DNA of 64,000 nt from JANRJY01 sp033763735 (lineage in GTDB: Bacteria; Bacteroidota; Bacteroidia; Cytophagales; UBA9547): contig JANRJY010000053.1 of assembly GCA_033763735.1 (NCBI GenBank), positions 62,001 to 126,000 of the forward strand, given 5' to 3'. The translations under genes were made by a program, and so were the position numbers. Numbering within the stretch: position 1 is the first letter of the stretch; each line of letters starts with the position of its first letter. Positions 1 to 7,464 of the stretch are shown here, piece after piece. The notes beneath the pieces are model-generated. The model ran no database searches. It was not told where the DNA came from and saw nothing but the letters and a program-made list of their open reading frames with translations.

Positions 1-1701
1 CTTCAAATTGATTATAACGGACAGATTGACAATGAATTAGAGATTATAATATTAAACAATCAAAGGAAAATTTGGGTTCATTTAAATGCTAAAAACATCC
101 ATGTGCTGGATGAAGATTTGATGATTATTTGGATCAATGACATAACTAATAAAAAGAATGCCGAATTAAAACTAATTGAAGAACAAAAGTTAATTTCTAG
201 GATAACCGAACTTGCACCTGACATCATATACCTCAATGATAGGATGGAAAAAAAAGATATATTTTCAAATAGAAATTTGATTCAAATGCTTGGGTATGAC
301 GTAAATTCTTTCCCGGAATTATCAGAGGATTTGTTTAAAAAATTGGTACATCCTGAAGATTATGAAAAAGTGAAATTCTCAGAAGAACTAATGCAACGCA
401 TGATGCAAAACAAGTATGTAAACTTGCAGTATCGGTTGCTGTCTGCCGATGGGAATTGGAGATGGTTTGAAACTATTGACACAGTATTTGAAACAAATAA
501 CGACCATACTCCTTCAAAAATTCTAGGATACGTAAGAGAAATAACTGATTCAAAAAAAGCGCAACAAGTTATAGAAGAAGAGCAAAAATTCAGTTCAGGT
601 ATAATAAGCACTTCACCGGTACTTATTTGTACTTTCGATTTAATTAACAAAAGCATTACTTTTTCTAATGAACAAGTTAAAAATGCAATTGGATATTCAT
701 CAGCAGAAATAATAGCTATGGGTTCAGATTTTGTTCAAAAATTAATCCATCCCGATGATATACCAATACTTTTAAATCAAATAGAAATAATTAAAGATAA
801 GCCCGATGAAGAAATTGTAAATTTCCAACTAAGAGCTTTTAATAAAAGCAAAAGCACCATTTGGTTTTTAGTAAATGCAAAAGTGTTTAAGCGTAACGAA
901 ATTGGTCTGCCCACCACAGCATTGGCTACTTTGTTGGATATTTCCGAACTTAAAAACTATGAAGAAATGTTGCTTCAAATCAATAGTGAACTCAAGGTAA
1001 CCAATGAAGAACTTGATTCATTCGTGTACAGAGCATCTCATGATTTACGTTCGCCTTTGGCTTCAGTATTGGGATTGATAAACTTATTAAGCGCTGAAGC
1101 TAAGTCAGTTAACGAATCTCACTATCTCGAATTAATGAAAAAAAGTATCAATAAATTAATGGAAGTAATAGAAGACCTGATTAATCATTCAAAAAATGCC
1201 AGATTAGACTTAATACGCGAAAAAATTGACCTAAACGTGTTGGTTTGGGAAATAATTAACGACTTACGATATATGGACAATGCCAAAAAAATCCATTTTG
1301 ATGTAGAATGTGATATAACCAGTGATTTTTATTCCGACCGAATGCGACTTTTATTGGCATTCAACAACTTAATTTCAAATTCAATAAAATACCATGATTT
1401 AAAAAAAGAAAAACCATATATATACGTTAAAATAAAAATAGACCATTTGAATGCATATATTCGTATTGAGGACAATGGTTTAGGAATTGAAACCAAACAT
1501 CAGGACAAAATATTTGATATGTTTTACAGGGCCACAAAAACTTCAAATGGCTCAGGATTAGGACTTTACATTGTCAAAGGAATTATGGACAAATTGAAAG
1601 GACGTATTAAATTGCAATCAGAATTTACGATTGGCTCGGTTTTTGAGATATCAATTCCGAATTTGATTAACCAACACAAATTTGCATATCAAGAAGCATG
1701 A
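1..1701 (+). CDS. PAS-domain sensor histidine kinase, 5' end cut off by the window
   Basis: The frame is open from base 1, so the gene begins outside the window; the first internal start is a GTG at 103. Numbering from that GTG: the tail of one PAS domain, PAS_3-like domains at about 28-150 and 165-285 (both with the HP-E/D-D motif), then HisKA with the phospho-acceptor His313 in SHDLRSP, the N box NNLISNSIKYH (421-431), G1 DNGLGIE (457-463) and G2 GSGLGLYIVK (483-492). This is a complete kinase core. No membrane segment is visible in the part present and no receiver domain follows, so the partner regulator is elsewhere. The final ATGA overlaps the next start, implying translational coupling. 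The PAS ligand is unknown. Confidence 0.93.
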   Translation, partial: LQIDYNGQIDNELEIIILNNQRKIWVHLNAKNIHVLDEDLMIIWINDITNKKNAELKLIEEQKLISRITELAPDIIYLNDRMEKKDIFSNRNLIQMLGYDVNSFPELSEDLFKKLVHPEDYEKVKFSEELMQRMMQNKYVNLQYRLLSADGNWRWFETIDTVFETNNDHTPSKILGYVREITDSKKAQQVIEEEQKFSSGIISTSPVLICTFDLINKSITFSNEQVKNAIGYSSAEIIAMGSDFVQKLIHPDDIPILLNQIEIIKDKPDEEIVNFQLRAFNKSKSTIWFLVNAKVFKRNEIGLPTTALATLLDISELKNYEEMLLQINSELKVTNEELDSFVYRASHDLRSPLASVLGLINLLSAEAKSVNESHYLELMKKSINKLMEVIEDLINHSKNARLDLIREKIDLNVLVWEIINDLRYMDNAKKIHFDVECDITSDFYSDRMRLLLAFNNLISNSIKYHDLKKEKPYIYVKIKIDHLNAYIRIEDNGLGIETKHQDKIFDMFYRATKTSNGSGLGLYIVKGIMDKLKGRIKLQSEFTIGSVFEISIPNLINQHKFAYQEA

Positions 1702-2966
1702 AAAATAAATTACTTAACCTGATACTTTTTTGCACACTAACAATTCAAAGTTTTGGTATGTATTTGTTTTTACCCATGAATGAAGAGCAAACTAATCATT
1801 TAAAAGCTTATGGGTTTGCCTATTGGGTACTACAAAAAGAAGTTGAAGCATATTGGCTACTTAATTATAAAGGTGGAAGTTTTATGTTTAAATATAGTCA
1901 ATCATTTGAAAATGAACTTATTGTAAGAGGCATTAAATATCAAGTTATTTCTGATGCACAATCAAATTCAGTACTGTCTGAAATAGCTGCTCCTGATGCG
2001 AATATGGATGCCATGAAGCTTGAGAAACCTCCTAAAATTGCGGTGTACTCTCCAAAAACCAAACAACCTTGGGACGATGCCGTTACAATGGTTCTCACTT
2101 ATGCCGAAATTCCATATACAGTAATTTTCGATGAAGAAATATTGAAAGGTGAGCTTCCTACCTACGATTGGCTCCACTTACACCATGAAGATTTTACCGG
2201 TCAATATGGCAAGTTTTACTCCAATTATCATGCGCACCCTTGGTATCAAAAAGAGGTCCAGGAAGCTGAAACAATGGCCCAAAAATTTGGATTTAATAAG
2301 GTATCCAAGCTAAAATTAGCTGTTGCCAAAAAGATTAGAGAATTTGTGACTGGGGGTGGATTTTTATTCGCTATGTGCGCAGCCACTGACACTTATGACA
2401 TAGCTCTTTCGGCAGACGAAGTTGACATTTGTGAACAAGTTTTTGATGGTGACCCTGCTGATCCTATGGCTTCTCGTAAATTGAATTTTACTAACACTTT
2501 TGCTTTTAAAGATTTTAGTTTAATAACCGACCCTATGCTATATGAATATTCCAATATTGATAGTAGGCCAAATATTCAGCCTAAAGTAGTAGAAGAAAAA
2601 AATGACTACTTTCAATTATTTCAGTTTTCAGCAAAATGGGATCCGGTTCCAACTATGCTCACTCAAAATCATGAAAACAATATCAAAGGATTTATGGGTC
2701 AGACTACCGCCTTTCGCAAAAGTTTGGTAAAAGCGGATGTATTGATAATGGGAGAGAACAAACAACTTTCAGAAGCCAGATACATCCATGGAACTTTCGG
2801 AAAAGGCTTTTGGACATTCTATGGCGGACATGACCCTGAAGATTATGAACACTATGTGTATGAAGAACCCACTGACTTAAATTTGCATCCGAATTCACCG
2901 GGTTTTCGATTGATTCTCAATAATATATTGTTCCCCGCTGCCAAAAAGAAAAAGCAGAAAACTTAA
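1698..2966 (+). CDS. Conserved exported protein with glutamine-amidotransferase-like fold (often labelled 'asparagine synthetase B')
   Basis: The 422-residue protein starts with a signal peptide (about residues 1-20) and continues with a mature part rich in aromatic residues. From memory this resembles a conserved Bacteroidota family that databases commonly call asparagine synthetase B, but I see neither the N-terminal Cys glutaminase nor a PP-loop. A GGGFLFAMCAATD stretch around residue 220 looks like the nucleophile elbow of a class I glutamine amidotransferase or ThuA-like fold, and FGKGFWTFYGGHDPEDY near the C-terminus resembles the G-G-H region of such folds. The start overlaps the histidine kinase stop by 4 bp, so the two are co-translated. 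The stop overlaps kynU by 4 bp on the other strand. Function unknown; the amidotransferase-fold reading is inference. Confidence 0.75.
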   Translation: MKNKLLNLILFCTLTIQSFGMYLFLPMNEEQTNHLKAYGFAYWVLQKEVEAYWLLNYKGGSFMFKYSQSFENELIVRGIKYQVISDAQSNSVLSEIAAPDANMDAMKLEKPPKIAVYSPKTKQPWDDAVTMVLTYAEIPYTVIFDEEILKGELPTYDWLHLHHEDFTGQYGKFYSNYHAHPWYQKEVQEAETMAQKFGFNKVSKLKLAVAKKIREFVTGGGFLFAMCAATDTYDIALSADEVDICEQVFDGDPADPMASRKLNFTNTFAFKDFSLITDPMLYEYSNIDSRPNIQPKVVEEKNDYFQLFQFSAKWDPVPTMLTQNHENNIKGFMGQTTAFRKSLVKADVLIMGENKQLSEARYIHGTFGKGFWTFYGGHDPEDYEHYVYEEPTDLNLHPNSPGFRLILNNILFPAAKKKKQKT

Positions 2967-4189
2967 TTTATTTTTGTTTTGTAACGTACAAAAGTTTCCA
3001 TTTTTTCTAAGAACAAATCAATGTCGGATGTTGTGTTATACAAAGGTACCGGTGCTACACGGAGCACATTGGGTTCTCTCCAATCAACAATTATTTTATT
3101 TGATTTAAGAAAATCCACGAGTTCTTTACCAAATTTTTGAACTTTCAGTGAAAGTTGACAACCACGTTCATTTGTATTTGACGGTGTAATAATTTTAATT
3201 CCTAATGCGGGTTGTATGTCTAAAATTTTGTTTATCCCCTTTTCAAGGTATTGTGTAAGAATAATACTATCATTGCGCAACTCTTTCATACCTATTTCAT
3301 CAAATATTTTCAAAGATGCTTTGTGCATGACCATTTGCGAAATTGGCGCATTACTTAGTTGCCAAGCATTGGCTCCAGGCATAGGGTCAAATGGGATATC
3401 AATACCAAAACGTGTTTTATCATTATGTCCCCACCATCCTTCGAAGCGCGATATTTTAGGATGATGATGTTTTTGGTGAACGTAAATACCGGAAACACCA
3501 CCGGGCCCTGAATTAAGATACTTATATGAACACCAAGTGGCAAAATCTACATTCCAATTATTTAACTCAAGTGGTACATTACCTATAGCATGTGCCAAAT
3601 CAAGTCCAAAATGAGCATCCGTTTTATGCACCGATTGCGATATTTTTTGTATATCGAAAAATTGCCCTGTATAAAAATTAACACCACTCAACAATACTAA
3701 GCTAAGTTCCATTTTATTGATATGAATAGCTTCCAAAATTTCATCTGTGGAAATATAATCTTGAAATTTTTGAGGTTTAATGTAAATCAAGACTCCTTCA
3801 GGTTGTAGCCCTCTAGTGTGAATATGAGATTCTAAAGCAAACTTATCAGAAGGGAACAAAGGATAATCAACTAATATTTTATTTTTTTCTTTTTTGGGTT
3901 GATAAAAACTTTGAAGTAAAAGATGCAAATTCACGGTTAAAGAATTCATACAAGCTACTTCATTCTCGACCGCACCAACTAAATTTGACAACATTGGAAC
4001 ACATTGATTATGATAAGAATACCAATTGTTTTCACCTGTAAAATGACCTTCAACTCCATAATTAGCCCAATCATTTAAAAAAATATCCAACTCCTTTCTT
4101 ACATTCTTAGGTTGGAGCCCTAATGAGTTACCACAGAAATAACTAACTTCAACATTATCAATAGTTGGAATCAAAAACTTTTCTTTCAT
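2963..4189 (-). CDS. kynU: Kynureninase
   Basis: PLP enzyme that cleaves L-kynurenine to anthranilate and alanine (or 3-hydroxykynurenine to 3-hydroxyanthranilate) in tryptophan breakdown and de novo NAD synthesis. Its 408 residues match the family length. The N-terminal YFCGNSLGLQP motif is diagnostic; D197 and H200 in GLDLAHAIGN match the PLP-pyridine site, and K223 in SYKYLNSGPGG is the Schiff-base lysine. No other kynurenine-pathway gene is in the window, so it stands alone here. It is convergent with the preceding gene, with a 4-bp overlap at the stops. Confidence 0.95.
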   Translation of the reverse strand: MKEKFLIPTIDNVEVSYFCGNSLGLQPKNVRKELDIFLNDWANYGVEGHFTGENNWYSYHNQCVPMLSNLVGAVENEVACMNSLTVNLHLLLQSFYQPKKEKNKILVDYPLFPSDKFALESHIHTRGLQPEGVLIYIKPQKFQDYISTDEILEAIHINKMELSLVLLSGVNFYTGQFFDIQKISQSVHKTDAHFGLDLAHAIGNVPLELNNWNVDFATWCSYKYLNSGPGGVSGIYVHQKHHHPKISRFEGWWGHNDKTRFGIDIPFDPMPGANAWQLSNAPISQMVMHKASLKIFDEIGMKELRNDSIILTQYLEKGINKILDIQPALGIKIITPSNTNERGCQLSLKVQKFGKELVDFLKSNKIIVDWREPNVLRVAPVPLYNTTSDIDLFLEKMETFVRYKTKIN

Positions 4190-4355
4190 TAACCAATATT
4201 TACACTTTACAATACATTAATACCTGTACAAAAGATTTTTAATCACAATATTAATATTTCTCAAATAAATTCAAATTTTAAGGTTACTTATTGCTAATTT
4301 AGCAGAATATATACCAAATGAATAGTTGACCTAAAAACAAATCATTTTTCATGAT

Positions 4356-4577
4356 ATGAAAACTGAAAAAGACATAACTCCGGCATTTATATTAAAGATT
4401 ATTACATTATATCTTGTTTTGATGGCAGGTTATGCCAATAAAAATAATAATCTCGAAAGCTTTTTCAACAAATATGATACTACCAAGGTTGCCAATATTC
4501 ATAATGAATCAATTACAAAACACGGATTGAAATATATGAAAAATCCAATTTCAAATAGTACTAAAAAAGGAATTTAA
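4356..4577 (+). CDS. Small hypothetical protein (73 aa) with N-terminal hydrophobic segment
   Basis: The ATG at 4356 opens a 73-residue frame with a hydrophobic stretch at about residues 11-26 followed by a Lys/Asn-rich polar tail. It could be a signal anchor or a weak signal peptide. There is no recognisable family and no clear -7 box. It lies alone between kynU and the DUF1573 gene, both on the other strand, and ends 5 bp before the DUF1573 stop. It may be a genuine small exported protein or chance coding in AT-rich DNA. Confidence 0.35.
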   Translation: MKTEKDITPAFILKIITLYLVLMAGYANKNNNLESFFNKYDTTKVANIHNESITKHGLKYMKNPISNSTKKGI

Positions 4578-4582
4578 TACTT

Positions 4583-5671
4583 TTAATTTTTTTGAATTTT
4601 GGCTTTTAAAGTGATTACTGAATTAAAATGGTCTGGATCGTTAGAATAAATGTTGATATGCTTTTCCTGTACGCCATCTTTTCCCGATGAATCAAACAAT
4701 ACTGTAAGTTTTGCAGATGCTCCCTCTTTTAAATTTTTGCTTTCAATTTCCACAAAAGTGCACCCGCAGGAAGGTTTTATTTTTAAAATTTGAAGTTCGT
4801 TTATACCATTGTTTGTAATTAAAAATACAGCTGTAACTTTTTCTCCTTGCTTTATAGTTCCAAAATCGTGAACGTGTTTATCAAATTTGATTTTAGGTGC
4901 TTTTATTTTTTCTTGTTCCGTTAGGTTAAAGGCCAAGGAAATATTTGCAGTTACAAACAGATTTTTAATCGGTTCTTTTACGTCATCAGTTAGCAAAAAA
5001 ATACGGTCCTGCACATACCCAAAGTCATTTTTCCATTTAGGAGAATAATCTACAATAATTTTGGCTTTGTTGCCGGGGGTAATTTCCTGAGGCTCAATTT
5101 TTACATTTAAATAAGTTCCCGAAACCGAGAAGCTTTTAATAGTGATAATTGTATCCGATTGATTAAAAATTTCAAAAGTCTTTCGTTGCCACTGTTCTGT
5201 ATGAATTTCTCCCATATGCATATATCTGGATATCATTCTAAGATTTCCAATTTTGTCAGGGAAATCATCGTGTGGTCTTCGTGCCTTAGGTACTACTTTT
5301 CCTTGAATTGTTAAAATTATAGGTGTGTTGTAGGCATTGGCATCCAAAGTAAGTGTTTTGCTAAATGGCCCTGGTTTGTTCATAGGGTCAAAAACTACGT
5401 GTATAACACCCACTCCTTCCGGTGCTATGGGATCCTTTGACCATGTAGGAACCGTGCAGCCACATGAAGGTGTAACATTTTTAATTTTCAATGGAACATT
5501 TCCAGCATTGGTGAACTTAAAATCATATGATACAGTGCCCCCTTCTTCCTTAATTGTGCCAAAGTCGTGGGTGTAATATTCAAATGATGCTGTAGTACGT
5601 TTATCTTTTTCCTGCGCAAATATTGAATGAACTGAAAAAGAAATAATTAGTACTGTAAATACAAAATACAT
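4583..5671 (-). CDS. DUF1573 protein with two domains, exported
   Basis: Signal peptide at residues 1-19, then two DUF1573 immunoglobulin-like domains. Each has the family's HDFGTIKxG start and a PSCGCT motif (first at 68-73, second near 305). This family is abundant in Bacteroidota and is predicted to sit in the periplasm or on the surface; its biochemical role is not established. The gene starts 27 bp after the maf stop on the same strand, so maf-DUF1573 is a likely operon. A paralogue lies at 46606-47385. Confidence 0.85.
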   Translation of the reverse strand: MYFVFTVLIISFSVHSIFAQEKDKRTTASFEYYTHDFGTIKEEGGTVSYDFKFTNAGNVPLKIKNVTPSCGCTVPTWSKDPIAPEGVGVIHVVFDPMNKPGPFSKTLTLDANAYNTPIILTIQGKVVPKARRPHDDFPDKIGNLRMISRYMHMGEIHTEQWQRKTFEIFNQSDTIITIKSFSVSGTYLNVKIEPQEITPGNKAKIIVDYSPKWKNDFGYVQDRIFLLTDDVKEPIKNLFVTANISLAFNLTEQEKIKAPKIKFDKHVHDFGTIKQGEKVTAVFLITNNGINELQILKIKPSCGCTFVEIESKNLKEGASAKLTVLFDSSGKDGVQEKHINIYSNDPDHFNSVITLKAKIQKN

Positions 5672-5698
5672 TATGCAAAGTTACTATTAATGTTTATA

Positions 5699-6271
5699 TC
5701 ATTCTTTAAATGTAGATAAGTGTTGATATACTTTATGAATTGGCAAACCCATTACATTATAAAACGACCCATTAATGCTCTCAATACCTACATATCCCAT
5801 CCAATCCTGAATACCATATGCACCCGCTTTATCAAGTGGAGATGAATTAGTTATATAATTTATTATTTCTTCATCCGATAAATTTGAAAAGTACACATCA
5901 GTTGAATCAGAAAAAGTCTGGTACTTATTTTGAAATGCAATACAGACCCCGGTGATTACCTTATGTTTTTTACCGGATAGAAATTGGAGCATTGATATTG
6001 CTTCGGCTTGGTTTTGAGGTTTACCTAAAAATTTATTTTCACAGATTACCACTGTATCAGCCGCTACCACAATATTATTTTTACTTTCTTCATTGAAAGC
6101 AGATGCTTTTTTATGGGCAAGATATTCGGCAACATTTTCTAATAATATTTCTTCAGGAAAAGATTCATCTGTGGGTTTTGTATGAACTTCAAAGTCAAAA
6201 CCTGCTGCTAAAAGTAATACTTTTCTTCTTGGAGAACCGGAAGCCAATATTAGTGGGTATTTAAGTTTCAT
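5699..6271 (-). CDS. maf: Maf-family nucleoside triphosphate pyrophosphatase
   Basis: Cytoplasmic house-cleaning enzyme hydrolysing non-canonical or excess nucleoside triphosphates to monophosphates. The 190 residues are standard for the family. The N-terminal LILASGSPRRKVLL carries the substrate-binding Ser/Arg/Arg motif, AADTVV (about 69-74) holds the catalytic Asp, and LDKAGAYGIQ near the C-terminus is the third conserved block. It is followed on the same strand by the DUF1573 gene. It is divergent from the small exported protein, with an 85-bp gap to that gene's ATG. Confidence 0.93.
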   Translation of the reverse strand: MKLKYPLILASGSPRRKVLLLAAGFDFEVHTKPTDESFPEEILLENVAEYLAHKKASAFNEESKNNIVVAADTVVICENKFLGKPQNQAEAISMLQFLSGKKHKVITGVCIAFQNKYQTFSDSTDVYFSNLSDEEIINYITNSSPLDKAGAYGIQDWMGYVGIESINGSFYNVMGLPIHKVYQHLSTFKE

Positions 6272-6356
6272 AAAGCAATATGGAACGATTATTTTTCGTT
6301 AAATGTTGTATATTTACAAATTAAACGGAAACATCCACTGTAACATAATAAATCAT

Positions 6357-6545
6357 ATGAAAAAAGTTCTTATTGCCTTATCACTCGTTTCGTTTTTAGG
6401 AACTACTGCATTAATTGCCGGAAACGACAAAGAGAAAAAAGCTTGTAGCACATCAGATAAAAAATCATGCTGTCATAAGAAAAAAGACGCTTCTTGCGGT
6501 GACAAAAAAACTGATGAGAAAAAAACAGAAGAAAAACCTCAATAA
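6357..6545 (+). CDS. Small exported Cys/Lys-rich protein (62 aa)
   Basis: A 62-residue protein: signal peptide MKKVLIALSLVSFLGTTALIAG, then a very charged tail with five cysteines in C-x7-CC-x7-C style spacing among Lys and Asp. I chose the ATG at 6357 over the one at 6303 because it places the signal peptide at the N-terminus. The cysteines suggest metal binding or disulfide cross-linking, but no family is recognised. A strong terminator follows directly at 6568-6599, which supports a real monocistronic gene. Confidence 0.7.
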   Translation: MKKVLIALSLVSFLGTTALIAGNDKEKKACSTSDKKSCCHKKKDASCGDKKTDEKKTEEKPQ

Positions 6546-6567
6546 TATTGATTGGATATTTGCCACG

Positions 6568-6599
6568 AGCCACTTAAAGTAATTTGAGTGGCTTTTTTA
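6568..6599 (+). terminator. Rho-independent terminator
   Basis: An 11-bp stem (AGCCACTTAAA with TTTGAGTGGCT, one T-G wobble), a 4-base loop GTAA, and six Ts. It lies 22 bp after the stop of the small Cys-rich gene. Read on the minus strand it overlaps the end of the MNT gene. Confidence 0.85.
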
Positions 6600-6911
6600 T
6601 TGAGAAATATTTAATTTAATTCCCATTTTTTTAATTTCTTCCCCAAAATAGTTGTCAGTTTCAAGGGTATTAAAAGTATGTAATTCAATTGGATGATATT
6701 TAGAAACTATTCTGATGAATGGTTCAAAATCAATAAACCCAACTCCACAAAATTTTTTGTGCCAAATGGCCAAATCAATATCTGAATTTTCTTTAGGGTT
6801 TCCATTAACATATGACCCAAATAAATATGCCTCATCTGGTTTCCAACCTGATTCTGCAAGTTCTTTTAAAAAATTCTCGACATGCGTATTTAAAGCTTTT
6901 CTAGTAAACAT
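6597..6911 (-). CDS. MNT-type minimal nucleotidyltransferase
   Basis: 104 residues with the nucleotidyltransferase motif GSX10DXD, seen as GSYVNGNPKENSDID followed by LAIW. Proteins of this kind pair with HEPN proteins; in the MntA-HepT systems the MNT partner acts as antitoxin by transferring AMP groups to the HEPN toxin. The start lies inside the 3' end of the upstream HEPN gene (22-bp overlap), a coupled arrangement. The partner lacks the toxin RNase motif (see next entry), so whether this pair is a toxin-antitoxin system is uncertain. Confidence 0.85.
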   Translation of the reverse strand: MFTRKALNTHVENFLKELAESGWKPDEAYLFGSYVNGNPKENSDIDLAIWHKKFCGVGFIDFEPFIRIVSKYHPIELHTFNTLETDNYFGEEIKKMGIKLNISQ

Positions 6912-7282
6912 TTCCTTAAATCGTCAACTTTGATTTTTTGATCTTCTACATATTGAGAAGTTGCTTTTTTAAATAAAGTTTCTTTGTAGTCAGGATATCT
7001 TGTTGATATATTCCAATCATTTGCCAAAACTAAAAAATCGATTTGCTCAATTTTCAAATCCAGCTCTGTGTTGCCAACTAAATACTTTAAATCATGAGAA
7101 TATGGAGGGGTATTACCAATATTATCTTTAATCCAATGTGCTTTTAGCAATTTTTCAATAGTGAGATGAAATAAAAATAACGCAAACACATATTGTTTAC
7201 CTTTGATATTATAAAGTGCAGATTCATAATCACGTGCTGAACTATTTACCCAAAAATCAATATGTCCTTGTTTAGTTAACAT
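6890..7282 (-). CDS. HEPN-domain protein
   Basis: 130 residues, helical, of the PF05168-type HEPN family: an N-terminal helix with ARDYESALYN, a central FHLTIEKLLKAHWI helix and the TRYPDY motif near residue 94. The RX4HXY motif of HepT RNases is absent, so catalytic toxicity is doubtful; such proteins may be nucleotide-binding partners of the MNT. First gene of a two-gene operon with the MNT gene. A -7 box sits 17 bp upstream. Confidence 0.82.
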   Translation of the reverse strand: MLTKQGHIDFWVNSSARDYESALYNIKGKQYVFALFLFHLTIEKLLKAHWIKDNIGNTPPYSHDLKYLVGNTELDLKIEQIDFLVLANDWNISTRYPDYKETLFKKATSQYVEDQKIKVDDLRKCLLEKL

Positions 7283-7298
7283 AGATTAAATTAATTGA

Positions 7299-7306
7299 CA
7301 AAGTTA
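7299..7306 (-). promoter_or_regulatory. -7 box for the HEPN-MNT operon
   Basis: Minus-strand TAACTTTG matches the Bacteroidota -7 consensus TAnnTTTG exactly and lies 17 bp before the start codon. No clear -33 TTTG is seen. A short AT-only inverted repeat (7310-7321) lies just upstream. Confidence 0.5.
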
Positions 7307-7410
7307 CATATTTTTTAAAATGTAGAAGGCATATGGAATTTGTAAAATAATAATCTAAAATACAAAGTATTCAAAGGATTAATAAAAGTGTTTTAAAGAT
7401 TAAAAAAATA

Positions 7411-7454
7411 ATTCACTAACTCTGTCCCTAATTAATTCAGTCATTCACTAACTC
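7411..7454. repeat. 12-bp direct repeat in the spacer after the LTD-protein gene
   Basis: ATTCACTAACTC occurs exactly at 7411-7422 and 7443-7454, followed by the variant ACCAACTCCCTCA. The block sits between the HEPN promoter and the stop of the large LTD-protein gene and codes for nothing visible. Similar degenerate word repeats occur in other spacers of this window. Confidence 0.6.
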
Positions 7455-7464
7455 ACCAACTCCC

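Noticed and set aside
7411..7454. Possible CRISPR-like repeat
   Set aside because: Only two copies of a 12-bp word, with no spacers of constant length and no cas genes.
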